A stretch of 64,000 bases of DNA from Pseudomonas sp. BP8 (GCF_017875955.1 NZ_JAGINK010000001.1:1960001-2024000); one strand, 5' to 3'. Shown: positions 46,087 through 55,036, counted from the stretch's first letter. Made by a program: numbers and translations. The notes: a model not told the origin generated them from the sequence alone.

Positions 46087-46647
46087 TTACATCGGGTTCT
46101 GTGGGCGCCACGGTTCGATCAGCGCATCCAGGTTCAGTGCGTCGGCAAAGTCCAGGAACTGGTCACGCAGCCAGCTGATCTGGGTGCCGGCCGGCAAGAC
46201 CACGGTGAACTGGGCATTGAGCATGCTGCTGCCAGTCTGCGGGGCCAGGTAGGTATCGCAGGTCATGGCTTCCAGCTCGACCTGATGGTCAAGGAAGAAC
46301 TGGCACAGCTCGTTGATGATGTCCGGGCGGTAGGCAGCGCTGACATACGCCACATAGGGCAGGGCCTGCGGGCGCACTTCCTGATCGGCGCTACGCACCA
46401 CGTCGAGGGTCAGGCCGTGCTTCTTGCCCAGGCCCGGCAGGGTGGCTTCGAGGCGCGCCAGGGCGTCCCAGCTGCCCCCGACCTGCAAGACCAGGGCACT
46501 GGTTTCACCATGGCGCGACAGGCGCGAGGTGACCACCGCGCAGCGATTGTCGACGGCGGCACGGCTGAGGACATTGGCCAGCTCCATGGGATTAGGGCCC
46601 AAGGCACTGATGACAAGGAATTGTTCGCGGACTGTGGGGGTGGACAT
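46087..46647 (-). CDS. gcvR: Glycine cleavage system regulatory protein GcvR-like (ACT domains)
   Basis: 186 residues, two ACT domains: first around 8-80 (EQFLVISALGPNPMELANVL), second around 95-175 (YVAYVSAAYRPDIINELCQF). In E. coli GcvR modulates GcvA activity at gcvTHP. It lies upstream of bcp and divergent from dapA, an arrangement typical of Pseudomonas. Confidence 0.87.
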   Translation of the reverse strand: MSTPTVREQFLVISALGPNPMELANVLSRAAVDNRCAVVTSRLSRHGETSALVLQVGGSWDALARLEATLPGLGKKHGLTLDVVRSADQEVRPQALPYVAYVSAAYRPDIINELCQFFLDHQVELEAMTCDTYLAPQTGSSMLNAQFTVVLPAGTQISWLRDQFLDFADALNLDALIEPWRPQNPM

Positions 46648-46906
46648 GCAGCATTCCTAAAGCGATGAGCGGTCGGGGCAGGACGGGGGCTAGCCTCCTT
46701 TCTGCAGGGTCCCGGGCCGGTATGGGCGGTCATGGACGCACGCGGGGAGCACTGTCGACGGCCCGACGGGCCGCGCTGCACCGATCAAAGGATCAAGGGT
46801 ATCGAAAAGCCGCGCCGAGGGGAATGCTCCGCCCGCCAGCTTCGCTTGTGCAAGGCCGGTAGCGCCAGTACCATTACCGCTCTCTTTTTCCGGCAGGAGC
46901 AGTTAC

Positions 46907-47785
46907 ATGATTGCGGGCAGTATGGTGGCATTGGTCACACCCATGGATGCACAAGGGCGTCTTGATTGGGATAGCCTCGGCAAACTTGTAGACTTCCACC
47001 TGGAAAAAGGCACTCACGCGATCGTCGCCGTCGGTACCACCGGCGAGTCGGCAACCCTTGATGTCGAAGAGCACATCCAGGTCATCGAGTTCGTGGTCAA
47101 GCGGGTTGCCGGGCGTATCCCGGTCATCGCTGGCACCGGTGCCAACTCCACCTCCGAAGCCGTGCACCTGACCCAGAACGCCAAGAATGCCGGCGCCGAC
47201 GCCTGCCTGTTGGTAGTGCCTTACTACAACAAGCCGACCCAGGAAGGCCTGTACCTGCACTTCAAGCACATCGCCGAATCGGTCGACATTCCGCAGATTC
47301 TCTACAACGTTCCCGGCCGCACCTCCTGCGACATGCAGGCCGAGACCGTGATCCGCCTGTCGAGCGTGCCGAACATCATCGGCATCAAGGAAGCCACCGG
47401 CGACCTGGCCCGGGCCAAGGCCATCCTCGACGGCGTCAGCAAGGACTTCATCGTGCTGTCTGGCGATGACCCGACTGCAGTCGAGCTGATCCTGCTGGGC
47501 GGCAAGGGCAACATCTCCGTCACCGCCAACGTCGCCCCGCGCGAAATGGCCGATCTGTGCGAGGCCGCCCTTGAGGGCAATGCCGAGAAGGCCCGCGCGA
47601 TCAACGAACAACTCATGCCGCTGCACAAGGACCTGTTCTGCGAGGCCAACCCGATTCCGGTGAAGTGGGCACTCGTGGAGATGGGCTTGATGCATAAAGG
47701 TATTCGCCTGCCACTGACCTGGCTGAGCGACAATTGTCACGAAAAAGTCCGTACTGCCTTGAGCCAGTCCGGCGTACTGGTTTAA
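46907..47785 (+). CDS. dapA: 4-hydroxy-tetrahydrodipicolinate synthase
   Basis: 292 residues. Pyruvate-binding GTTGESATL, the Schiff-base lysine in GIKEATGD, and the catalytic Tyr in [14 protein letters not shown]. It condenses pyruvate with aspartate semialdehyde for lysine and diaminopimelate. bamC starts 17 bases later (dapA-bamC coupling is classic). Confidence 0.96.
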   Translation: MIAGSMVALVTPMDAQGRLDWDSLGKLVDFHLEKGTHAIVAVGTTGESATLDVEEHIQVIEFVVKRVAGRIPVIAGTGANSTSEAVHLTQNAKNAGADACLLVVPYYNKPTQEGLYLHFKHIAESVDIPQILYNVPGRTSCDMQAETVIRLSSVPNIIGIKEATGDLARAKAILDGVSKDFIVLSGDDPTAVELILLGGKGNISVTANVAPREMADLCEAALEGNAEKARAINEQLMPLHKDLFCEANPIPVKWALVEMGLMHKGIRLPLTWLSDNCHEKVRTALSQSGVLV

Positions 47786-47802
47786 TCGAGGAAGTACACC
47801 GC

Positions 47803-48918
47803 ATGAAGCGACTGGCTGGTCTTTCCGCCCTTGCCCTGATCATTTCCAGCACCAGCGGTTGCGGGTGGCTGTGGGGCGAAGAGGGTTATTTCCGCGACCG
47901 CGGCAGCGACTACCTGCAGGCGCAACCGACCGCTGCCATGCAGCTGCCGGCCGACGCTACCAACGTCAAGCGCCTCGATCCGCTGTTGCCGATCCCGCGT
48001 AACGTGGCTGACGACACCGCCACCGGCGAGTACGAAGTGCCGCGTCCACAGCCGCTCTCGGCGGGTGCCGATGTCAGCGATTTCAGCCTGCAACGCAGCG
48101 GCAACAACCGCTGGGTGCTGGCCCAGCGCTCGCCTGCCGAAGTCTGGCCGGTGGCGCACCAGTTCTTCGAAGACAACGGTTTCCGCATCGCTGAAGAGCG
48201 CCCGCAGACCGGCGAATTCACCACCACCTGGCAGCGCTTCGACGAGCTTTCGGCGTCGCTCGGCCAGCGTCTGGCCAGCTCTGCCAGTAGCGCAGAAAGC
48301 GAAGTCCGCGTGCGTGTGCGCATGGAGCCCGGCGTGCAGCGCAACACCTCCGAGGTGTACGTGGTCAGCGTTGAGCGTGCAGCCGGCAGCACTGCCGACA
48401 GCGACTTCCCGTCCAGCTCGACCAATACCGGCGTCGATGCCCTGCTGGTCGACGAAATGCTCGCCAGCATGAACCGCAGCGCCGAGAAGGGCGGTTCGGT
48501 ATCGCTGTTGGCCGCGCGTGATTTCGATGCGCCGAGCCGCGTCAGCCTGAGCGAAGACGGCAGCGGCAACCCAGTGCTGTACCTGGGTTCCGACCTGGAC
48601 CGTGCCTGGTCTGGCGTAGGCCGTGCGTTGGAGCAGGGCGAGTGGCGCGTCGAAGACATCAACCGCAGCCTGGGCCTGTACTACATCAACTTGTCCGAGA
48701 AGCCTGACGACAAGCAGAACCAGCCTGGCTTCTTCAGCCGCCTGTTCGGCAGCGAGCCGACCAAGGAAGAGCGCGAAGAGCGTGCCGAGCGTTATCAGGT
48801 GCGCCTGAGCAAGGTCGGTGAAAGCGTGCAGGTTACCGTCGAGAAGAACATCAACACCGTGGCTCCGGCCGATGTCGCCCGCCGCGTGCTGAGCGTCATT
48901 CAGGACCACCTGGGTTAA
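47803..48918 (+). CDS. bamC: Outer membrane protein assembly factor BamC (NlpB/DapX)
   Basis: 371 residues from ATG 47803. Lipobox STSGC with Cys20; an N-terminal unstructured stretch (VKRLDPLLPIPRNV) and two helix-grip domains follow. It is a lipoprotein of the Bam complex. The MBL gene begins at the very next base after its TAA. Confidence 0.93.
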   Translation: MKRLAGLSALALIISSTSGCGWLWGEEGYFRDRGSDYLQAQPTAAMQLPADATNVKRLDPLLPIPRNVADDTATGEYEVPRPQPLSAGADVSDFSLQRSGNNRWVLAQRSPAEVWPVAHQFFEDNGFRIAEERPQTGEFTTTWQRFDELSASLGQRLASSASSAESEVRVRVRMEPGVQRNTSEVYVVSVERAAGSTADSDFPSSSTNTGVDALLVDEMLASMNRSAEKGGSVSLLAARDFDAPSRVSLSEDGSGNPVLYLGSDLDRAWSGVGRALEQGEWRVEDINRSLGLYYINLSEKPDDKQNQPGFFSRLFGSEPTKEEREERAERYQVRLSKVGESVQVTVEKNINTVAPADVARRVLSVIQDHLG

Positions 48919-49677
48919 GTGCGCTTCGCAGTACTCGGAAGCGGCAGTCAGGGCAATGGCACGCTGATCGCCAGTGGTGACACGTTCATCCTGGTCGATT
49001 GCGGGTTTTCCCTGCGTGAAACCGAGCGGCGCCTGGCGCTGCTCGGGGTTGCCCCGGCGCAACTCAGTGCGGTGCTGGTCACCCATGAACATGCCGACCA
49101 CGTGCATGGCGTAGGCTTGCTGTCGCGGCGCTACAATGTACCGGTCTACCTCAGCCAGGGCACCTTGCGCGGTTTGCGCAAGCCGGTGGAGGTGGCCGGT
49201 TTTCTCGGTTGTGGCGACAGCGTGAGCATTGGTGCGCTGCAAGTCAGTGCTGCGCGGGTCGAGCACGATGCGCTCGAGCCCTTGCAGTACGTGATCAGCG
49301 ACGGTCGCCGGCGCTTCGGCATGCTGACCGACCTTGGCTGTTACGACAGCAGGTTGCTGGAGCGCTACCAAGGCCTGGATGCCTTGCTGATCGAGGCCAA
49401 TCACTGCCGTGATCTACTGGCTCGCGGTCATTACCCGCGTTTTCTCAAGCTACGGGTGGGCGGCAGCCAAGGACATTTGAACAACCACCAGGCCGCAAAT
49501 CTGGTGGCCGAGCTGGGTTGGCAGCACCTGCAGCACCTGGTGCTGGCTCACCTCAGCAGCAAGAACAACCTGCCACAACTGGCCCGCCAGTGCTTCGTCG
49601 ACACCTTGGGGTGCGACCCGGACTGGCTTCAGGTGGCGAATCAGGAACACGGGCTCGACTGGCGCGAAATCGCCTAG
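48919..49677 (+). CDS. MBL-fold metallohydrolase (YycJ/WalJ-like)
   Basis: 252 residues from GTG directly after the bamC stop. It has MBL motif VTHEHADHVHG (HxHxDH), Asp in ILVDCGFS, and later ligands in LIEANHCRD and LAHLSSKNN. The N-terminal VLGSGSQGNGTL is typical of YycJ-like exonuclease or nuclease homologues. The biochemical substrate is not known. purC follows 30 bases later. Confidence 0.88.
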   Translation: MRFAVLGSGSQGNGTLIASGDTFILVDCGFSLRETERRLALLGVAPAQLSAVLVTHEHADHVHGVGLLSRRYNVPVYLSQGTLRGLRKPVEVAGFLGCGDSVSIGALQVSAARVEHDALEPLQYVISDGRRRFGMLTDLGCYDSRLLERYQGLDALLIEANHCRDLLARGHYPRFLKLRVGGSQGHLNNHQAANLVAELGWQHLQHLVLAHLSSKNNLPQLARQCFVDTLGCDPDWLQVANQEHGLDWREIA

Positions 49678-49707
49678 CCCACCTACTCAAGCAAGCGGAG
49701 CCCAATC

Positions 49708-50418
49708 ATGGAAAAACGCGAAGAACTCTACCGCGGCAAGGCCAAATCGGTTTACAAGACCGATGACGCCGACCGCTTGATCCTGCTGTTCCGTAACGAC
49801 ACCTCGGCGTTCGACGGCAAGCGTATCGAACAGCTCGACCGTAAGGGCATGGTGAACAACAAGTTCAACGCCTTCATCATGCAAAAACTGGAAGAAGCCG
49901 GTGTGCCGACCCAGTTCGACAAGCTGCTGGGCGACAACGAGTGCCTGGTGAAGAAGCTCGACATGATCCCGGTCGAATGCGTCGTGCGTAACTACGCCGC
50001 TGGCAGCCTGGTCAAGCGCCTGGGCGTTGAAGAGGGCATCAAGCTCGAGCCATCGACCTTTGAGCTGTTCCTCAAGAACGACGAGAAGGGCGACCCCTTC
50101 ATCAACGAATCCCACGTCGTTGCGTTCGGCTGGGGCACCGCCGAGCAGTTGGTGGAAATGAAGAAGCTGTCGCTCAAGGTCAACGAAGTGCTGAACAAGC
50201 TGTTCGATGACGCCGGCTTGCTGCTGGTCGACTTCAAGCTCGAGTTCGGCGTATTCCATGGCCAGATCGTCCTCGGTGACGAGTTCAGCCCGGACGGCTG
50301 CCGCCTGTGGGACAAAGAAACCCGCGAGAAGATGGACAAGGACCGCTTCCGCCAGGGTCTGGGCGGCGTGATCGAAGCCTACGAAGAAGTTGCCAAGCGT
50401 CTGGGCGTGCCGCTGTAA
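49708..50418 (+). CDS. purC: SAICAR synthase (phosphoribosylaminoimidazole-succinocarboxamide synthase)
   Basis: 236 residues: [38 protein letters not shown] and [13 protein letters not shown] are the ATP and CAIR binding signatures. It joins CAIR and aspartate in purine synthesis. Last gene of the dapA-bamC-MBL-purC run. Confidence 0.97.
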   Translation: MEKREELYRGKAKSVYKTDDADRLILLFRNDTSAFDGKRIEQLDRKGMVNNKFNAFIMQKLEEAGVPTQFDKLLGDNECLVKKLDMIPVECVVRNYAAGSLVKRLGVEEGIKLEPSTFELFLKNDEKGDPFINESHVVAFGWGTAEQLVEMKKLSLKVNEVLNKLFDDAGLLLVDFKLEFGVFHGQIVLGDEFSPDGCRLWDKETREKMDKDRFRQGLGGVIEAYEEVAKRLGVPL

Positions 50419-50471
50419 GGCACGCATTGACGCAAGCGTTTGATACCACGCGAATTTTTTAAAAAAAAGGT

Positions 50472-50499
50472 TTGCGTTTGGCGAAATCGCTGGTATGAT
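50472..50499 (+). promoter_or_regulatory. sigma70 promoter of tRNA-Ser
   Basis: TTGCGT and TATGAT with 16 bases between, 10 bases before the tRNA. Confidence 0.7.
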
Positions 50500-50509
50500 T
50501 CGCGCCATT

Positions 50510-50599
50510 GGAGAGATGCCGGAGTGGTCGAACGGGACGGATTCGAAATCCGTTGTACTGGCAACAGTACCTAGGGTTCAAATCCCTATCTCTCCGCCA
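50510..50599 (+). tRNA. tRNA-Ser (CGA)
   Basis: 90 nt with CCA. Class II tRNA with a long variable arm (TGTACTGGCAACAGTACC), anticodon loop ATTCGAAAT giving CGA, acceptor GGAGAGA/TCTCTCC. Confidence 0.97.
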
Positions 50600-50606
50600 T
50601 ACATCG

Positions 50607-50643
50607 AAAAGCCCCGCAGATGAAAATCTGCGGGGCTTTTTCG
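50607..50643 (+). terminator. Terminator of tRNA-Ser
   Basis: AAAAGCCCCGCAGAT / ATCTGCGGGGCTTTTT perfect stem with T run. Confidence 0.93.
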
Positions 50644-50762
50644 TTTCTGGATTGCACGCCAGGCATGAAGCTCATGTTTTCATTGTGGAGGCTGCAAAGC
50701 AGCCGAAGCGTACTCAAGCCAGACGCGATTACAGAAGGCTTTGAGCGGCCGCCTTTGGGCTG

Positions 50763-50795
50763 CTATGGAGCAGGTGAGTCCAGAGGCTTGTCCAT
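50763..50795 (-). pseudogene. Deletion remnant of the 47-residue small gene (copy A)
   Basis: Only 10 codons remain: MDKPLDSPAP then TAG. The flanks match copy B (MDKD...KPVDSPAP), so about 37 codons were lost in-frame between MDK and the C-terminus. The ribosome site is intact. Confidence 0.7.
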
Positions 50796-50828
50796 ATTTC
50801 TTCCTCTTCAATTCGATTAGTTATCCGA

Positions 50829-51065
50829 TCAGTGCTTTGACTGAATTCGACTTAACGCAACTTCGACCAAGCTACGGGCGTTGTCGATTTCGTGCATGGT
50901 CGCGAGAGTGAGAACTTGGCCGGGTGGTTTGGTGTGCAGTAGAACCGTTTGTTGGGCAACGGTTAGGGCTTAGACCAGGTACTCCGAGATCTGGACGAGG
51001 ATGTCTTCGAGAGAGTGGGTGGAGTCGCTTGAGTAGCAGGGTGGATCGGGAACGATTTTTAACAT
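50829..51065 (-). pseudogene. DUF3077-like small protein gene interrupted by an in-frame stop (copy A)
   Basis: Reading from ATG 51065 gives MLKIVPDPPCYSSDSTHSLE...ISEYLV, then a TAA at 50970-50972. The frame then continues ALTVAQQTVLLH...HEIDNARSLVEVALSRIQ to a normal TGA at 50829. The N-terminus MLKIVPDPP and the helical C-terminus resemble small DUF3077-type proteins of Pseudomonas (from memory, unverified). Copy B has a stop at the same codon. Confidence 0.6.
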
Positions 51066-51086
51066 AGTAATCCCTGAGCGGTTGGG

Positions 51087-51192
51087 AGCCGTCCACCACA
51101 AGCTGTCAAACCAATGGAGGCAGCCGTACGCAGGTTGACAGACCGAGGCTCAGGATCTCGGCGCACACGAATGTGCCCCACGGACGGCTGCC
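51087..51192 (-). other. Candidate structured leader of the copy A small gene
   Basis: On the minus strand GGCAGCCGTCC (plus 51182-51192) can pair either with ACGGCTGCC (51119-51127) or with GGACGGCT (51087-51094) nearer the start codon. Inner hairpins GCACA/TGTGC and CCGAG/CTCGG lie between. Mutually exclusive pairings of this sort are typical of attenuators, but no experiment or known family supports it here. Confidence 0.4.
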
Positions 51193-51361
51193 ATAAAGCA
51201 GTCACCGGATTCTGAGCTCAGCCTGTCAAAGCTGGTCGTTGAATTGGCAACGACCAGGCGAGACTAGGGCGAGTCCTGAGCAGTGGCAACGGCTTGGAGG
51301 CGGTATTAGTGTGTTTAGGAAATGGACTACAGGGAATGGGGAAAATCTGATTAATAGTTGT

Positions 51362-51786
51362 AAGACGTGACACTCACGGCCTCTGCTTGGTCGTTGCTGA
51401 GTTTTTTAGTGAGTCTAGGCGTATTATTCTGGCTTCGTCACCGAGGCGAGCAATACTGGGTCGCTGTGCGCCCTTTTCCAACCGGTATGGCGCTCTGGCC
51501 GCTCCCACGACTATTGTGTATGCCTTCAGGCGACGCCGTTCTCTTGTGGAAGATTGGCCAGCCCTTCGGGCTGCGCTGTCGCGCAGAGAACAAAGCCCGT
51601 AGATGCGGCGCATCCCCTGTAGGAGCGGGCTGGCCCCGCGAAGAGGCCGGTCCAGCCACCGTGGTGTATGGCACCGGCTTCGCCGGTTTCGCGGGGCAAG
51701 CCCGCTCCTACAGGGTTCAGCTAAATCAATGAGTTAGCGTTTGTTGTTTGAGCGCGGCCATGTCGGAGCGCCGGACCGGTCGGAAA
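51362..51786. other. Spacer between the two copies; REP pair, no convincing gene
   Basis: A 121-codon frame at 51367-51732 runs into the REP pair and is unlikely to be a gene: it has no ribosome site and its last third is REP sequence. A possible hydrophobic N-terminus (LLSFLVSLGVLFWL) is the only gene-like trait. Confidence 0.5.
51615..51714. repeat. Inverted REP pair
   Basis: CCTGTAGGAGCGGGCTGGCC...GAGGCCGG and CCGGTTTCGCGGGGCAAGCC...CCTACAGG with a GCACCGGCTTCGCCGG inner stem. Confidence 0.9.
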
Positions 51787-51862
51787 GGTCTGCAAGGCAG
51801 CCCAGGCGTACTTAAAACAGACGCTATTTCAGAAGGCTTTGAGCGGCCCGGCTTTTGGGTTG

Positions 51863-52006
51863 CTATGGGGCAGGTGAATCCACTGGCTTCATCAACCCAT
51901 GCATCACGTCTCGCGATAAGGCTTTAGCCATGCCGGTAAGATAATGCACGGCGGTATGCAAGGTCGGCGCATTGGCCAGGTCTTTTGCATCATTATCCTT
52001 GTCCAT
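51863..52006 (-). CDS. Small protein of 47 residues, unknown function (copy B)
   Basis: ATG 52006 has a good GAGG ribosome site 7 bases upstream. The product begins MDKDNDAKDLANAPTLHTAV, has an amphipathic middle (HYLTGMAKALSRDVMHGLMK) and ends PVDSPAP. No known domain. In copy A the same gene is reduced to 10 codons by an internal deletion while the ribosome site and both ends remain. It is probably the second cistron of the DUF3077-like locus. Confidence 0.55.
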   Translation of the reverse strand: MDKDNDAKDLANAPTLHTAVHYLTGMAKALSRDVMHGLMKPVDSPAP

Positions 52007-52039
52007 GTTTCTTCCTCTTCAATTCGATTAGTTAGCCAT

Positions 52040-52183
52040 TTATTGCTTTGACTGAATTCGACTTAATGCAACTTCGACCAAGCTACAAGCGTTGTCGATT
52101 TCGTGCAGGGTCGCGAGAGTGAGAACTTGGTCGGGTGGTTTGGTGTGCAGCAGAACCGTTTCTTGGGCGATGGTTAAGGCTCA
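52040..52183 (-). pseudogene. Truncated DUF3077-like gene (copy B)
   Basis: Only the C-terminal part is left: after a TGA (52181-52183) the frame reads ALTIAQETVLLHTKPPDQVL then TLHEIDNACSLVEVALSRIQSKQ and ends at 52040. The first ~31 codons and the adjacent leader are deleted. No start codon is available, so it is a remnant. Confidence 0.65.
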
Positions 52184-52206
52184 GGCATGCTGTCAAACAA
52201 GAGGGT

Positions 52207-52282
52207 GGCAGCTGTACACGGGTTGACAGACCGAGGATCCCAGAGAACCCGGCGCACACAAGGTGCCCCGCGTACAGCCGCC
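52207..52282 (-). other. Leader stem counterpart in copy B
   Basis: Arms at plus 52207-52222 (GGCAGCTGTACACGGG) and 52267-52282 (CCCGCGTACAGCCGCC) pair at 14 of 16 positions. Compared with copy A, a C-G pair is replaced by T-A at the same stem position. Confidence 0.4.
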
Positions 52283-52462
52283 ATGAACGGAGTACGTGCT
52301 CGGGGATCTGTTAGGCCTGTCAAAGCCGGTCGTTGATTTGGCAACGACCAGGCGAGACTAGGGCGAGTCCGGAGCAGTGGCAACGGCTTGGAGGCGGTAT
52401 TAGTTTGTTTGGGAAATGGACTACAGGGAATGGGGAAAATCTGATTATTAGGTTGTAGGACT

Positions 52463-52568
52463 GGCGCCGCTTTCGCGGGGCAAGCCCGCTCCTACAGGGT
52501 CCGCGTCGCTCACCAGCTGTGCGATCTGCACAGCGCCTGTAGGAGCGAGCTTGAGCCGCGAAGAGGCC
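52463..52568. repeat. Inverted REP pair
   Basis: GCGCCGCTTTCGCGGGGCAA...CCTACAGG and CCTGTAGGAGCGAGCTTGAG...GAGGCC around a 44-base spacer with a CTGTGCG/TGCACAG hairpin. Confidence 0.85.
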
Positions 52569-52740
52569 ATAACTGACACAACAGAAACTGTCGTTCCACT
52601 CAATATACAGTTTGGTCCTCAATCAATTAAATCACCGGTCAACAAGTGCGCGTCTGCGCTGATTTGATCATCTTCCCCGATTCCGGTAAGCTGCGCCGCG
52701 CTTTCAGTATGATAGCGCGTCATAATTTAAAGGACTTAGT

Positions 52741-52932
52741 ATGAAAAAGCTGTTCAAAGCTACCGTTGCTGTAGCAGTCGTATCGGGTGTTGCACTGCTG
52801 TCGGGTTGCACCGGCCAAGTCTACAACCAGCAAAAGAATTGCTCTTACGACTACCTGTTCCACCCTTCGGTTTCTGTATCTAAAATTATTGGCGGCTGCG
52901 GCCCGATCGATAAACTGCCTCAACAGCAGTAA
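52741..52932 (+). CDS. Small lipoprotein of 63 residues
   Basis: MKKLFKATVAVAVVSGVALL then lipobox SGC: a clear type II signal, with Cys at about residue 23. The mature part is short with three further Cys (NCSYDYLF, GGCGPI) and a C-terminal LPQQQ. AAAGGA lies 6 bases before the ATG. Function unknown; conserved small lipoproteins of this sort are common in Pseudomonas envelopes. A hairpin and a strong terminator follow. Confidence 0.8.
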   Translation: MKKLFKATVAVAVVSGVALLSGCTGQVYNQQKNCSYDYLFHPSVSVSKIIGGCGPIDKLPQQQ

Positions 52933-52948
52933 TTTTAGAGGTTGTCCG

Positions 52949-52972
52949 ACTGAACCGACTACGGTTTAGTCC
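52949..52972 (+). other. Hairpin after the small lipoprotein gene
   Basis: GACTGAACCG-ACTA-CGGTTTAGTC has a 10-bp stem (one G-T pair) directly before the terminator; it may protect the mRNA 3' end. Confidence 0.5.
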
Positions 52973-52975
52973 AAG

Positions 52976-53008
52976 ACCCCCTGCCATTCACGTGGCAGGG
53001 GGTTTTTG
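52976..53008 (+). terminator. Terminator of the small lipoprotein gene
   Basis: ACCCCCTGCCA / TGGCAGGGGGTTTTTGTTT stem-loop with T run. Confidence 0.92.
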
Positions 53009-53291
53009 TTTGCGGGCTGCGCGGCCGCTTCGCGAGCTAGCCACCAGGGCGCGGCGTTCGGTCACTGAGGCATCGCGCCACCTTGCGCCCATCCCCGCAA
53101 TTTGTTTGTGCTGGCATTTCAGTTACAATCGGAAAAACGTTTCAGCCCTGGCCGGTCATTTCGACCCGAGGCTGGCGTCCCTGTTTCTAAGCTGCTGACT
53201 CCAATGATCAATAACAAGCGCGCGCTGAAGGACATGGAACAACGAGGCCCCGCCTAGGCCTTCCTTACGTGCTAACGATTGGAATTGATCA

Positions 53292-54929
53292 ATGTTCAAG
53301 AAAGCTGGCAAGACCCTGCTGGGTCTGGCTGTCGCAGCGACCCTGATGCAGGCGCACGCTGAAGAAGCCAAGAAAGTCGACGTGCTGCTGGTCGGCGGCG
53401 GCATCATGAGTTCGACCCTGGCGGTCTGGCTCAACGAGCTCGAGCCGAGCTGGTCGATGGAGATGGTCGAGCGCCTCGACGGCGTCGCCGAAGAAAGCTC
53501 CAACGGCTGGAACAACGCCGGTACCGGCCACTCGGCCCTCGCCGAGCTGAACTACACCCCGGAAGACAAAGACGGCAACGTCAATATCTCCAAGGCCATC
53601 GAGATCAACGAAGCCTTCCAGATTTCGCGTCAGTTCTGGTCGTGGCAAGTGCGCCAGGGCGTGCTGAACAACCCGCGTTCGTTCATCAACAGCACCCCGC
53701 ACATGAGCTTCGTCTGGGGCGATGACAACATCAAGTTCCTCAAGAAGCGTTACGATGCGCTGCAGGCCAGCCCGCTGTTCCGCCCGATGCAGTACTCCGA
53801 AGACCACGCGCAGATCGCCAAGTGGGTTCCGCTGATGATGGAAGGGCGCGACCCGAGCCAGAAGCTCGCCGTGACCTGGACGCCGATCGGTACCGACGTC
53901 AACTTCGGCGAGATCACCCGTCAGTTCGTCAAGCACCTGCAGACCCGCCCGAACTTCGACCTGAAGCTGTCGAGCGAAGTCCAGGACATCACCCGCAACA
54001 AGGACGGCTCCTGGCACGTCGAGTACAAGAACCTCAAGGACGGTACCCAGACGGCTACCGACGCCAAGTTCCTGTTCATCGGTGCTGGTGGCGGCGCGTT
54101 GAAACTGCTGCAGAAGTCGGGCATTCCTGAAGCCAAGGAATACGCAGGCTTCCCGGTCGGCGGTTCGTTCCTGGTGACCGAGAACCCGACCGTAGCCATG
54201 CAGCACATGGCCAAGGCCTACGGCATCGCGTCGACCGGCGCGCCACCCATGTCGGTACCGCATCTGGACACCCGCGTGCTGGACGGCAAGCGAGTCATCC
54301 TGTTTGGCCCATTCGCGACCTTCTCGACCAAGTTCCTCAAGAACGGCTCGTACCTCGACCTGCTGAGCAGCACCACGCTGCACAACGTATGGCCGATGAC
54401 CAAGGTGGGTGTCGAGCAGTACCCGCTGGTCGAGTACCTCGCTGGCCAGCTGATGCTGTCTGATGACGACCGCTTCGCCGCGCTGCAGACCTACTTCCCG
54501 CACGCCAAGAAAGAAGACTGGCGCCTGTGGCAGGCCGGTCAGCGCGTGCAGATCATCAAGCGTGATGAAGAGAAGGGCGGCGTGCTCAAGCTGGGCACCG
54601 AAGTCGTTACCTCGCAGGACCGCAGCATTGCTGGCCTGCTGGGCGCCTCGCCAGGTGCTTCGACCGCTGCGCCGATCATGCTCAACGTGCTCGAAACCGT
54701 GTTCAAGGAAAAAGTCGCGACGCCTGAGTGGCAAGCCAAGCTGCACGAGATCGTGCCGAGCTACGGCACCAAGCTGAACGACTCGCCGGCCGCTGTGCAG
54801 AAAGAGTGGAACTACACTGCTGAGACCCTGCAGTTGGGCAAGCCGCCGGTAATTGATCAGAGCGTGGGTGCCGATGCCGCGCCGAGCACGCCGGTCGAGA
54901 GCAATCCTGCCAGCGACATGGCGCTGTAA
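53292..54929 (+). CDS. mqo: Malate:quinone oxidoreductase with signal-peptide-like N-terminus
   Basis: 545 residues. After an N-terminal segment [24 protein letters not shown]-binding begins [19 protein letters not shown] (about residue 30). Family segments follow: [23 protein letters not shown] (in parts) and [15 protein letters not shown]. Mqo oxidises malate to oxaloacetate, passing electrons to quinone, and is usually a cytoplasmic-face peripheral enzyme without a signal. The leader here could be a Sec signal peptide or a membrane anchor. The C-terminus is extended ([16 protein letters not shown]). Confidence 0.93.
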   Translation: MFKKAGKTLLGLAVAATLMQAHAEEAKKVDVLLVGGGIMSSTLAVWLNELEPSWSMEMVERLDGVAEESSNGWNNAGTGHSALAELNYTPEDKDGNVNISKAIEINEAFQISRQFWSWQVRQGVLNNPRSFINSTPHMSFVWGDDNIKFLKKRYDALQASPLFRPMQYSEDHAQIAKWVPLMMEGRDPSQKLAVTWTPIGTDVNFGEITRQFVKHLQTRPNFDLKLSSEVQDITRNKDGSWHVEYKNLKDGTQTATDAKFLFIGAGGGALKLLQKSGIPEAKEYAGFPVGGSFLVTENPTVAMQHMAKAYGIASTGAPPMSVPHLDTRVLDGKRVILFGPFATFSTKFLKNGSYLDLLSSTTLHNVWPMTKVGVEQYPLVEYLAGQLMLSDDDRFAALQTYFPHAKKEDWRLWQAGQRVQIIKRDEEKGGVLKLGTEVVTSQDRSIAGLLGASPGASTAAPIMLNVLETVFKEKVATPEWQAKLHEIVPSYGTKLNDSPAAVQKEWNYTAETLQLGKPPVIDQSVGADAAPSTPVESNPASDMAL

Positions 54930-54996
54930 CCAAGCGCAGGGGCGGCTGATGGATGCCGCTCACTACCGGCCTCTGGAAGAGGCTGGCAGCTTCGCC

Positions 54997-55036
54997 TGAA
55001 AAACCACGCGCATTGACTGCGCGTGGTTTTTTTTGG
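54997..55036. terminator. Terminator between mqo and the XylD-like gene (bidirectional)
   Basis: AAAAACCACGCGCA / TGCGCGTGGTTTTTTTT stem with a 5-nt loop serves mqo; it lies about 130 bases past the XylD-like stop on the other strand. Confidence 0.85.

Larger units (their letters stand above)
50685..51361 (-). repeat. Duplicated locus, copy A
   Basis: This block and 51787-52452 are diverged copies of one locus. Each contains, on the minus strand, a leader with repeated TTTGACAG elements, a small gene interrupted by a stop, and a second small gene headed by GAGGAAGAAA. Both end with GGGAATGGGGAAAATCTGAT (plus strand). Each copy has lost a different part of the original. Confidence 0.85.
51787..52452 (-). 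repeat. Duplicated locus, copy B
   Basis: Diverged copy of 50685-51361. Relative to copy A it keeps the complete second small gene but lacks the leader-proximal part and the first ~31 codons of the first gene. Shared segments include AGGCGAGACTAGGGCGAGTC and GCAGTGGCAACGGCTTGGAG. Confidence 0.85.
52933..53291. other. Intergenic region of 359 bp between lipoprotein and mqo
   Basis: It holds two hairpins at 52949-52972 and 52976-53008 and the mqo promoter region near 53110-53290 (e.g. CAGTTACAATCGGAAAAACG). No gene is supported. Confidence 0.6.

Noticed and set aside
51367..51732. A possible 121-residue membrane protein
   Set aside because: Its last third is translated REP sequence and no ribosome site precedes it; only a short hydrophobic start is gene-like.
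50644..52740. Prophage or integrative element next to tRNA-Ser
   Set aside because: No integrase, no phage genes and no direct repeat of the tRNA 3' end was found in this stretch; it is explained by a local duplication and REPs.
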